DNA from: JAXDJJ01 sp034665745
Lineage (GTDB): Bacteria > Actinomycetota > CADDZG01 > WHSQ01
Assembly: GCA_034665745.1 (NCBI GenBank)
Contig: JAXDJJ010000027.1
Span: 1-23,110, forward strand
Length of the DNA stretch: 23,110 bases
Direction of reading: 5' to 3'
The translations under genes and the position numbers were made by a program. Below the pieces are notes generated by a model. The model saw only the letters and a list, made by a program, of their open reading frames with translations. It was not told the DNA's origin and did no database searches. Below are positions 1 through 6,081 of the stretch, in pieces. Within the stretch, counting starts at the first letter, position 1; every line of letters starts with the position of its first letter.

Positions 1-642
1 GGCGAAGCCAGCGAGATCAAGGGACGCATCGACCAGATCCGTGCCGAGATCGAGCGCACCGACTCCGACTGGGACAAGGAGAAGCTGCAGGAGCGTCTGG
101 CCAAGCTGGCCGGCGGTGTTGCGGTCCTCAAGGTCGGAGCTGCGACCGAGGTCGAGCTCAAAGAGAAGAAGCACCGCATCGAGGACTCCGTCTCGGCGAC
201 CCGTGCAGCGGTCGAAGAGGGCGTCGTCCCCGGTGGTGGCACCACGCTGGTCCGCGCTCGTGAGGCCGTCGAGGCTCTCGAGCTCGAGGGTGACGAGCTC
301 GCCGGTGCACGCACCGTCGCAGCCGCGCTCGACGCGCCCCTGCGTTGGATCGCTCAGAACGCCGGCCACGAGGGTGGCGTCGTCGTCGACCGAGTCCGCA
401 ATGAGAAGCCGGGTCACGGCCTCAACGCGGCGACCGGTGAGTACGTTGACCTCCTGAAAGACGGCATCATCGACCCGACCCGTGTCACTCGCTCGGCCCT
501 CGAGAACGCCGCATCGATCGCAGCCCTGTTGCTGACGACCGAGGCGACCGTTGTTGACAAGCCCGAGGAAGAGGACCCGATGGCCGGTGCCGGTCACGAC
601 CACGGCATGGGTGGAATGGGCGGTATGGGCGGCATGATGTAA
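1..642 (+). CDS. groEL: 60 kDa chaperonin GroEL, C-terminal part (5' end outside window)
   Basis: The reading frame is open from the first base and runs 213 codons to TAA. It covers about the last 40 percent of GroEL (usual length about 540 residues): the end of the apical domain, the second intermediate segment and the C-terminal equatorial domain. Clear family signatures are KLAGGVAVLKVGAATEVE, the RIEDSVSATRAAVEEGVVPGGG stretch at residues 59-80, and DPTRVTRSALENAASIAALL. The tail ends in a GGM repeat (GMGGMGGMGGMM) typical of bacterial GroEL, which lines the folding cavity. The protein is a cytosolic ATP-dependent folding chamber working with GroES. An HDHGMGGM segment precedes the GGM tail; His-rich tails occur in some actinobacterial GroEL1 paralogues, but this one is mostly the normal GGM type. 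Identity is essentially certain; whether it is the main or an extra copy cannot be told here. Confidence 0.97.
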   Translation, partial: GEASEIKGRIDQIRAEIERTDSDWDKEKLQERLAKLAGGVAVLKVGAATEVELKEKKHRIEDSVSATRAAVEEGVVPGGGTTLVRAREAVEALELEGDELAGARTVAAALDAPLRWIAQNAGHEGGVVVDRVRNEKPGHGLNAATGEYVDLLKDGIIDPTRVTRSALENAASIAALLLTTEATVVDKPEEEDPMAGAGHDHGMGGMGGMGGMM

Positions 643-695
643 ACACCGTTTGTTCAGTGAGTGACTACTCACGAATGAACTGAAGAAACGGTGTT
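642..695 (+). other. Long interrupted hairpin directly after groEL
   Basis: Starting within the groEL stop codon, three arms fold back in order. AACACCGTTT (642-651) pairs with AAACGGTGTT (686-695), GTTCA (652-656) with TGAAC (676-680), and GTGAGT (657-662) with ACTCAC (667-672) around a GACT loop. In all 21 base pairs form, with small bulges on the 3' side only. No T-run follows, so it is not a classical terminator. It may protect the 3' end of the chaperonin mRNA or act together with the terminator at 722. Confidence 0.6.
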
Positions 696-721
696 CCAGA
701 ATGTCCTTATTGGACTGAGGA

Positions 722-749
722 GGGCCCGGCGAAAGCCGGGCCCTTTCTT
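722..749 (+). terminator. Rho-independent terminator of groEL
   Basis: Stem GGGCCCGGC (722-730) and GCCGGGCCC (735-743) closed by a GAAA tetraloop, followed by TTTCTT. The 22-base hairpin is repeated exactly at 2848-2869. Confidence 0.88.
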
Positions 750-815
750 ATTTGTGTCCGATCTAGGCGAAATCTCCGGCCGAAATGGCCACTTCGGGGG
801 GTTTGGCTGGACCCC

Positions 816-1982
816 TTGGCTGCCGACAACAACAGGGTGACCCTCGCCACGGAAGTCCCGTTCGAAGAGCTTGCGGCCTTGTCCCTGAGGTCTCTTCGAA
901 GGGCGCCTACGGGTCTGGCCGCGCTGCTCAGCGCGGCGGCCGGAGCGCTCGAATGCGAGTTGGTCGCAGCTGTCCTCCTGTCCGCCACCGGGGCCCCCGA
1001 CACACTTGCTGCGGGCGGTCCCGATGGTCCTGCGCTGTCCCAACGAGCCGGTGAAGACCACGACATGATCCGGACGCTCGCATCGAGCATGGATCCGATC
1101 GAGGTGGCGACCGAGGTTCGGGCAGGCAAGTGGGCCGAGTATCCGTTCGTCTCATCGATCTCGAGCTACATCGACGACGAAGTCACTTGCACGGTGATCG
1201 CGGCGGGGAACGAACCGATCGATGTGCGCGCACTGCAACGCTACTCAGCCCCCATCACGGTTCTCGGTTACGTGATCTCGCAGGACAGGCGGTTCCTGGA
1301 TATCCGGCGCGACGCGACCGAGGCGGAACAGGAGCTGTCACTGCTGCTCGCCGGGTTGCACCACGACCTGAGGACACCATTGACGGGGATCCTGGGCTCG
1401 GCGCGCACGATCCTCACCCGAGATGAGCGACTCTCACAGGAAGACCGCATCGAGCTCCTCGAGAGCATCGTGCGCCAAGGGGAGCGCCTCAACCTCATGG
1501 TCGCCGACGCCCTCGCGCGTGACCGCGATCGCGGTCGGCCGGTTAGATCGTCTGATCTGAACCTCAGGCACTTGGCAGAGCGTGCCGCCGCCGCCGCCAT
1601 GATGGGACGAGCAGGGCTCGTCACCGTCGAGGCTCCCGACATTCAGGTGCGCACGGATGGCGATCGGCTCGAGCGGGCGTTGCTGAACCTTCTCGACAAC
1701 GCCATGAAATATGCCCCTCAAGATTCGCCGGTCTATCTCGTTGTGGAAGGTCGCGATGGATGGGCGACGTTCACCGTTGCGGATCGAGGAGCGGGTGTCG
1801 CCCAGGATGTCTTGCCTCGGTTGTTCGCCCCGTACGTTAGCGACCCCACGCGGTCCGACGGCACGGGTCTCGGTCTGAACTCCGCCAAGCAAGTCATCGA
1901 GTCAGACCTGGGTGGCCGCCTGTCGTACTCACGCCACGAGGGATGGACGCGGTTCGTGATCACGGTGCCAGTCGATGGATGA
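816..1982 (+). CDS. Cytosolic sensor histidine kinase (GAF-like N-terminus, HisKA, HATPase)
   Basis: A 388-residue two-component kinase without any membrane segment. Residues about 10-155 resemble a divergent GAF sensor domain. The dimerisation/phosphoacceptor helix carries HHDLRTPL, with His183 the likely phosphorylated residue. The HATPase domain follows with N-box LLNLLDNAMKYAP, G1 box VADRGAGV (DxGxG) and G2 box DGTGLGLNS (348-356), so all ATP-binding motifs are present. There is no in-frame ATG before residue 83. The start must be TTG at 816 or GTG at 837, and neither has a convincing ribosome site; an in-frame stop at 765 limits further extension. The gene overlaps the next by 8 bases, so the two are co-transcribed and probably coupled. 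No response regulator is present in the window, so the phosphorylation partner is unknown. Confidence 0.85.
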   Translation: MAADNNRVTLATEVPFEELAALSLRSLRRAPTGLAALLSAAAGALECELVAAVLLSATGAPDTLAAGGPDGPALSQRAGEDHDMIRTLASSMDPIEVATEVRAGKWAEYPFVSSISSYIDDEVTCTVIAAGNEPIDVRALQRYSAPITVLGYVISQDRRFLDIRRDATEAEQELSLLLAGLHHDLRTPLTGILGSARTILTRDERLSQEDRIELLESIVRQGERLNLMVADALARDRDRGRPVRSSDLNLRHLAERAAAAAMMGRAGLVTVEAPDIQVRTDGDRLERALLNLLDNAMKYAPQDSPVYLVVEGRDGWATFTVADRGAGVAQDVLPRLFAPYVSDPTRSDGTGLGLNSAKQVIESDLGGRLSYSRHEGWTRFVITVPVDG

Positions 1983-2829
1983 GGCCATCGACCTCGAACA
2001 AGTAGCCGCCGCAACCGGCGCCCGTGACCTTTTCGTCCTTCGGCGCATCTCCGAGGATCGGTTCTTCAACGTAGGGGGAGTGGGGCGCGGTGACGGCTGG
2101 GCCGGCAACATCTCGGTCGAGCCAGCCTCGGAACCGTGGCTGTCCTCGGTGCTCTCGGAGGGAGTGGCGTCCCGTCGCTCGGGGATCCCCTTCCGCGCGT
2201 TCGGCCCGTACTGGTCGACCGAAGTCGTTGGTGTGAATGCCGACGACGCAATCATTGTGCTGGCGGGCGAAGGTGTCGCCGATCTTCCGTTCGAAGTCAT
2301 GAACGATGTCGGCAAGCGCGTGGCCGCGTCGGCATGCGAGGTCCTTATCGAGAAGCAAGATGCCGACAAGATGGAGCTCGAGCAGGCCGTAGAGGCGATC
2401 AGGTCGATCGATGCAACGACCTCCGAGGTCGCCGCCCTTCAGGTAGTCCGTACGGCGGCGAATGCCCTTTCATGCGAGTTCGGCGCCCTACTCCTGTACG
2501 GGCCCCCGATGAGGGTGTTCGTAGCCGACGAAGGTTGGCGCCCGACAGCGACTGAAGAGGAGATCATCGCCGCGATCTACCCGCTTGCGGGGCTGGCCGC
2601 GAACGGGCCGTTCACGGAACAGGATCTAAGTACCAGTCCCTACGCCTTGCCGCCGTTGTCCTATGGAGACGGCCTTGTCGCGCGGTGCACGGTTGGAGTG
2701 GGTCCCGACAACTCGATGGGCCTTGTCGTAGTTGCGCACGCGGGCGCGTCTCCGCGGGGTTTCACGTCGCTCTGCCGTCAGGTTGCTGCTGCGATCGGAG
2801 AGAACGCAGGCCCGGTTCTGGGAGGCTAG
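1975..2829 (+). CDS. Double-GAF-like sensory protein, partner of the upstream kinase
   Basis: A 284-residue soluble protein whose ATG lies inside the end of the kinase gene (8-base overlap). Two similar alpha/beta halves can be seen, about residues 5-125 and 140-284. They are joined by the helix EKQDADKMELEQAVEAIRSID, which looks like the linker helix between tandem GAF domains. No kinase, receiver, HTH, GGDEF or phosphatase module is attached. The first half has the hydrophobic-strand and charged-loop rhythm of GAF but no cofactor Cys/His signature that I can name. The overlap and the shared terminator pair suggest that it senses a ligand for, or modulates, the kinase. The fold is assigned by pattern only; other PAS/GAF-like sensor folds are possible. 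Confidence 0.6.
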   Translation: MDEAIDLEQVAAATGARDLFVLRRISEDRFFNVGGVGRGDGWAGNISVEPASEPWLSSVLSEGVASRRSGIPFRAFGPYWSTEVVGVNADDAIIVLAGEGVADLPFEVMNDVGKRVAASACEVLIEKQDADKMELEQAVEAIRSIDATTSEVAALQVVRTAANALSCEFGALLLYGPPMRVFVADEGWRPTATEEEIIAAIYPLAGLAANGPFTEQDLSTSPYALPPLSYGDGLVARCTVGVGPDNSMGLVVVAHAGASPRGFTSLCRQVAAAIGENAGPVLGG

Positions 2830-2847
2830 GGGGAGCTCTTCTCGTCC

Positions 2848-2874
2848 GGGCCCGGCGAAAGCCGGGCCCTTTTT
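2848..2874 (+). terminator. Rho-independent terminator of the kinase/GAF pair
   Basis: Stem GGGCCCGGC (2848-2856) and GCCGGGCCC (2861-2869) with a GAAA loop, followed by TTTTT at 2870-2874. It is the same 22-base hairpin as at 722-743, with a better T-run. Confidence 0.9.
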
Positions 2875-2928
2875 CTGTGGGGCTCTTTATGACCATTGCT
2901 ATATGTGGGGTTCAAGCGGAGCATGGGA

Positions 2929-2972
2929 ACCCACCGAAACCCACTGGATTCAAGGAGAACCCGTTGATACCC
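2929..2972 (+). promoter_or_regulatory. Helically phased ACCC repeats before the small gene at 2964
   Basis: ACCC begins at 2929, 2939, 2959 and 2969, that is, at spacings of 10, 20 and 10 bases; three of the four read ACCCAC. Further copies at 2986 and 3004 are out of phase. A TATATG box at 2900-2905 could be the -10 element. Sites on one DNA face just downstream of a promoter are compatible with a cooperative operator, but this is inference. Confidence 0.35.
2952..2966 (+). promoter_or_regulatory. Ribosome-binding site that points to a TTG start
   Basis: AAGGAG at 2952-2957 lies 6 bases before TTG at 2964. This is the best Shine-Dalgarno match in the area and decides the start of the following gene over the in-frame ATG at 2889. 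Confidence 0.65.
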
Positions 2973-3446
2973 ACCAGAACAAGCAACCCGAGGGAGGACC
3001 TGAACCCACGGGCACTCCCGGTTGCGGTGCAGGATCTTCTCCAACGCTTCGTGCAGCTGGCTCGGGAGATAGAGCCATATGTGCTTGACCAGGACGATGA
3101 CAGCGTCTACATCGACTACCGGCAGGGCTCGTGGACCGCGGCGATGCTCGAGCAGTTCCGACGGGAGATCTACCCCTACCCCGCAGCAGTGGAATTGCTG
3201 CAATTCGCGGCCGAGAACGCCGGTGAGGAAGTCAATTACCGGGGATTCATCGAGCAGTCGACCTGGTCGGACGTACAGGTCCGCTCCGAGCTCGGAGCGA
3301 TCAGCAAGGTCGCTCGAAAGCTATTCGGGAACAAGGTCTGGCCCGTGAGGACACGCCAAGGCAGCGATGGCGTGATGCGTTACTTCATGCCTCAGGGCAT
3401 CGCCGAGTGGTGGATGAGAGGGGGCTCTCCCGACCGCATCAGTTAG
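2964..3446 (+). CDS. Unrecognised small protein, possibly winged-helix-like
   Basis: From the TTG at 2964 the product is 160 residues; an in-frame ATG at 2889 would add 25 residues of unlikely composition. I do not recognise the family. The protein is soluble and acidic in its first half (YVLDQDDDSVYIDY). It then has a helical stretch (AAMLEQFRREIYPYPAAVELLQFAAENAG) and ends in a block that could be a small winged helix: SELGAISKVARKLFGNKVWP, then strands in VRTRQGSDGVMRYFMP, then IAEWWM. A DNA-binding or regulatory role is a guess from this helix-turn-helix rhythm and from the phased repeats over its start. It stands alone, between a terminator and the secreted-protein gene. Coding status is supported by the good ribosome site and normal composition. 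Confidence 0.6.
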   Translation: MIPTRTSNPREDLNPRALPVAVQDLLQRFVQLAREIEPYVLDQDDDSVYIDYRQGSWTAAMLEQFRREIYPYPAAVELLQFAAENAGEEVNYRGFIEQSTWSDVQVRSELGAISKVARKLFGNKVWPVRTRQGSDGVMRYFMPQGIAEWWMRGGSPDRIS

Positions 3447-3500
3447 GTCCGCACCATCGATGAACCATTTCCCGGAAGCAGTCCGGAGAGAAGAGTCAAC

Positions 3501-4418
3501 ATGAAGCACCAGTCAGATCGCAGAACCCGCACCTTCGCAATCATCTTCGCAACGACATTGATCTCTGCACTCGTCTTCGCACTCGCTCCATCCGCGATGG
3601 CACAGACCACGGTTAGTCAATGCAACGGTACCGACAACGTCGGTGGCCAGGCCGTCGAGTGTCACTACACGATCACGAACAACGTGGACGGTAACGACAC
3701 GAGCTCTACAGTCACTCTCAACGAGTGTCACGGTGCAGCAAACGACCCTCCGACGATGACCTGTATCCCATCCACGACGATGTCATCTCAGCTCGTCACA
3801 TCGGTGGATCAGTGCAACGGCTCCGGCAACGGTGGGGGCGGCACGGTCGAATGCACCGTTCAGGTGACGAACAACATCACGGGCACGATGAGCTCGGTAG
3901 CGGCTACCGTCAATCAGTGCAATGCATCGGGGACGGGTGGAGGTACGGCGCCGACCGTTCTGTGCGATCCGCTACCCGCGAACACCACGGGTGCGACCGT
4001 GGATCAGTGCAATGGCTCCGGGACCGGAGGCGGTGGAACCGTACGCGTTCAATGCACGGTTGATCGAGCTTCGACGGCTACTTCGATCGTCGACGTAACC
4101 ATCAACCAGTGCAATGGTTCTGGTAACGGCGGGGGAGCGACCGTCACATGTAGCGCGGTTCTCTCGAACGTCATCACCGCTCCTGCGCCGGGTCCGTCAG
4201 CAAGTCCAACCGCTGGTGGTGGAGGTAATGGTGGTGGGGGCGATTCCGGCGGTATCGATACCGGTCAGGTCAGTCGAGTTCCGGTCGGTGGCGTCGCTGC
4301 CGGTGGCGGCTCGACGAGCGGATTCGAGAACATGAACCTCTTGGTGGTTGGTCTCGCGCTGATCGGCGCGGCGGTTGCGACCCTCCTCATACGCCGGAGG
4401 AGCAAGGTCAAAGCCTGA
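3501..4418 (+). CDS. Secreted Cys-repeat surface protein with C-terminal sorting signal
   Basis: A 305-residue protein with a good ribosome site (GGAGAGAAG) ahead of the ATG. Residues 1-34 form a signal peptide with a basic start, a hydrophobic core and an AMA cleavage site. The mature part has about six imperfect repeats of 25-40 residues. Each opens with QCNGSGxGGG or a variant (NECHGAAN, NQCNASG) and contains a second Cys, which suggests one disulfide per repeat in a beta-rich stalk. A Gly-rich spacer follows. The tail has VPVGGVAAGGGS, a hydrophobic segment NLLVVGLALIGAAVATLLI and a basic end RRRSKVKA. That tripartite tail is a cell-wall sorting signal, but the motif is not LPxTG. The sortase gene lies 34 bases downstream. 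Inferred role: a wall-anchored surface protein and substrate of that sortase. Its biological function is unknown. Confidence 0.78.
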   Translation: MKHQSDRRTRTFAIIFATTLISALVFALAPSAMAQTTVSQCNGTDNVGGQAVECHYTITNNVDGNDTSSTVTLNECHGAANDPPTMTCIPSTTMSSQLVTSVDQCNGSGNGGGGTVECTVQVTNNITGTMSSVAATVNQCNASGTGGGTAPTVLCDPLPANTTGATVDQCNGSGTGGGGTVRVQCTVDRASTATSIVDVTINQCNGSGNGGGATVTCSAVLSNVITAPAPGPSASPTAGGGGNGGGGDSGGIDTGQVSRVPVGGVAAGGGSTSGFENMNLLVVGLALIGAAVATLLIRRRSKVKA

Positions 4419-4452
4419 CGGTCCCAAGAAGTTGTAGGTGAAAGAGCTAACG

Positions 4453-5112
4453 ATGCACGGTCGCCGCAGTGGTCTTATGGCCACTGCGGTTGCCGTCGTT
4501 TTGATCGCGACCGGCGTGGCCACCATCGGGGTCTGGATCGCGACCCAAGAGCAGCCGGTACAGCCGCCGGGAGCGGCTCTCCCATCGCCGGACGCCACCG
4601 AACGATCGGATGCAACCGCGGCCAGGCGAACCAAGAGGACCATGCCGCGATCGAAGCCGGTGACGCTGGATATCCCATCGATCAACGTGCATTCGAAGGT
4701 CCAGAGGCTGGGCCAAACTGCTTCGGGCGCGCTCGAGGTGCCGTCGGCACCTCACTACGATCAGGCTGCGTGGTACCGCTATTCACCTACGCCCGGTTCG
4801 CTAGGACCGGCGATCCTTCTCGGACACGTCGATTCCGCGGACAACGGACCATCGGTGTTCTTCCGCCTCGGTGAACTGAAGCGAGGGGATCGCGTGTCGG
4901 TGAAGCGAGCCAATGGATCGGTGGCGAACTTCGTGGTCGATGAAGTGCACAGCTATTCGAAGAATGATTTCCCGACCAAGGTCGTCTACCGCGACATCGA
5001 CCACGCCGGGCTGCGGATGATCACCTGTGGAGGCGCATTCGACGATTCAACCGGGCACTATCTGAACAACATCGTCGTATTCGCATCGCTCACGAACGAG
5101 CGGGATCGGTAA
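4453..5112 (+). CDS. Class F-like sortase
   Basis: From ATG 4453 the product is 219 residues. GAAAGAG sits 6 bases upstream, which favours this start over the in-frame GTG at 4438. The protein has an N-terminal membrane anchor (TAVAVVLIATGVATIGVWIA), a disordered Pro/Ala/Thr linker and a sortase barrel. The catalytic His is in LLGHVDS (His125) and the Cys in MITCGGAFD (Cys192). The short single-domain layout and TCGGxFD motif fit the actinobacterial class E/F group. The usual GHYRDN motif after the Cys reads GHYLNN here, so the Arg normally expected is replaced. The enzyme would cleave a sorting signal and join the protein to the peptidoglycan or a pilin. Its likely substrate is encoded immediately upstream. 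It is convergent with the next gene, with only 9 bases between the stop codons. Confidence 0.85.
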   Translation: MHGRRSGLMATAVAVVLIATGVATIGVWIATQEQPVQPPGAALPSPDATERSDATAARRTKRTMPRSKPVTLDIPSINVHSKVQRLGQTASGALEVPSAPHYDQAAWYRYSPTPGSLGPAILLGHVDSADNGPSVFFRLGELKRGDRVSVKRANGSVANFVVDEVHSYSKNDFPTKVVYRDIDHAGLRMITCGGAFDDSTGHYLNNIVVFASLTNERDR

Positions 5113-5121
5113 CTCTTACAG

Positions 5122-5865
5122 CTACTGGGTTTCGAGGGTTGCCCCTTCGACGACCTCTTCAGCGATGGAATGGAGCTTCTTGTTCCGCGCCTGTGACGCG
5201 GCTACGAGGGTCTGGAACGCTTCATCTGCGGTGCAGCGTCGCTGCAGCATGATCATCCCTTTCGCCTGCTCGATAACGGCACGAGAGTCCATCGCGACCT
5301 GCAGGTTCTTGGCGAGGTCGACCGCTTTTCCATAGGCTTCGATGTTTGTGAGAGCGGCGGCAACGTGGGCAGCGAATGTTTGGGCGAGAGCAAGGTTCTC
5401 GTCGTCGAATGCGCCCTCGGACTTCGAGTAGAGGTTCATCGCACCGATGACCTGGTCGCCTGCACGCAAGGGCATCGCTGCGGTGCTTTCTGCTCCCTGA
5501 TCGTGAGCGAGACGGGAGAACTCCGGATAGACCATGTCCTCCGATGACTTGGGCACCACGTGCATTTGGCCGTCGATGATCGCCTGGAGGCAAGGACCTT
5601 CCCCGGTGGCGTACTGGTCCTCGTCGACGGTGAGCACCCAGGGAGCTGAATGAGTGGCGGTGCGGACCGTGACGGGGCCGTTGGTCCTTCCTGCCACCGA
5701 CTTCACCTTTCCTTCGGCGGCCGAACGACCGGGACCCACCCCTTCGATCAGAGTCAAGCCCACACCGTCGACACCCGGTAGGGCACGTGCCGCAAGATCG
5801 GTGACACTCTGGATGGCGGCGTCTAGGGACTGTTCGTGGGCAAGGATGTCGGATAAAGCGCTCAT
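5122..5865 (-). CDS. GAF-ANTAR RNA-binding antitermination regulator
   Basis: The product is 247 residues from the ATG. Residues 15-175 form a GAF domain with typical segments (TGEGPCLQAI, AAMPLRAGDQVIGAMNLYS, LAQTFAAHVAAAL). Residues about 180-240 form the ANTAR three-helix domain, with SRAVIEQAKGMIMLQRRCTADEAF holding the conserved AKGxLM-type core. ANTAR proteins bind paired hairpins in nascent RNA and prevent termination; the GAF domain would sense a small ligand. The ATG at 5865 has no ribosome site. The frame stays open upstream, and an ATC at 5895 has a perfect AGGAG 6 bases before it, so ten more residues (reading TISEEFLVG between the two starts) may be translated. Candidate target-like hairpins lie in its own leader. 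Confidence 0.88.
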   Translation of the reverse strand: MSALSDILAHEQSLDAAIQSVTDLAARALPGVDGVGLTLIEGVGPGRSAAEGKVKSVAGRTNGPVTVRTATHSAPWVLTVDEDQYATGEGPCLQAIIDGQMHVVPKSSEDMVYPEFSRLAHDQGAESTAAMPLRAGDQVIGAMNLYSKSEGAFDDENLALAQTFAAHVAAALTNIEAYGKAVDLAKNLQVAMDSRAVIEQAKGMIMLQRRCTADEAFQTLVAASQARNKKLHSIAEEVVEGATLETQ

Positions 5866-5892
5866 CCCAACAAGGAATTCTTCAGAGATAGT

Positions 5893-5906
5893 GATGGGGT
5901 GCTCCT
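5893..5906 (-). promoter_or_regulatory. AGGAG plus ATC: possible rare start of the GAF-ANTAR gene
   Basis: On the minus strand AGGAG (5906-5902) is followed after 6 bases by ATC (5895-5893), in frame with the downstream ATG. No ATG, GTG or TTG lies in the open stretch upstream of ATG 5865, and a TAG stop overlaps the start of the AGGAG. ATC/ATT starts are rare but known, for example infC uses ATT. Confidence 0.4.
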
Positions 5907-5948
5907 ATTTCGGCAAACTTCCATGCCGGTAAAGAGCAAGGAGTGTCT

Positions 5949-6000
5949 GGGCGCCTCTACGCCCCACTCACCCCGAATCGGGGGGGCTTTTCTTAGCCCC
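5949..6000 (-). promoter_or_regulatory. Hairpin-rich leader of the GAF-ANTAR gene
   Basis: Read on the minus strand, three stems follow each other. GGGGCT/AGCCCC has a six-base loop AAGAAA (6000-5983), CCCCG/CGGGG has loop ATT (5983-5971), and GGGCG/CGCCC has a six-base loop TAGAGG (5964-5949). Two six-base loops before an ANTAR gene recall ANTAR target RNA, but the published loop rule (A at position 1, G at position 4) is not fully met. On the plus strand the first part also resembles a terminator, but no plus-strand gene ends here. Confidence 0.35.
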
Positions 6001-6040
6001 ACTACAACTTGTTTAGCTGTGTATCGACCCTATACCTGTG

Positions 6041-6068
6041 AGGTCAGAACCCATAGGTGGTTCGACCT
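6041..6068 (-). other. Hairpin between the M23 gene and the GAF-ANTAR gene
   Basis: On the minus strand AGGTC-G-AACC pairs with GGTT-CT-GACCT around a 7-9 base loop, 13 bases after the M23 stop codon. There is no T-run, so it is either a weak terminator of the hydrolase gene or a processing/stability element. Confidence 0.4.
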
Positions 6069-6081
6069 GATAGATGGCGGT

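Noticed and set aside
2685..2963. Upstream extension of the small gene at 2964 to a GTG overlapping the double-GAF gene
   Set aside because: The extension runs through the terminator hairpin, has Arg/Cys-rich shadow composition, and a strong ribosome site exists at 2952.
5965..5994. Plus-strand rho-independent terminator (CCCCG-AAT-CGGGG then CTTTTCTT)
   Set aside because: The nearest plus-strand gene ends 850 bases upstream, and a minus-strand gene lies between. The feature is better read as part of the minus-strand leader.
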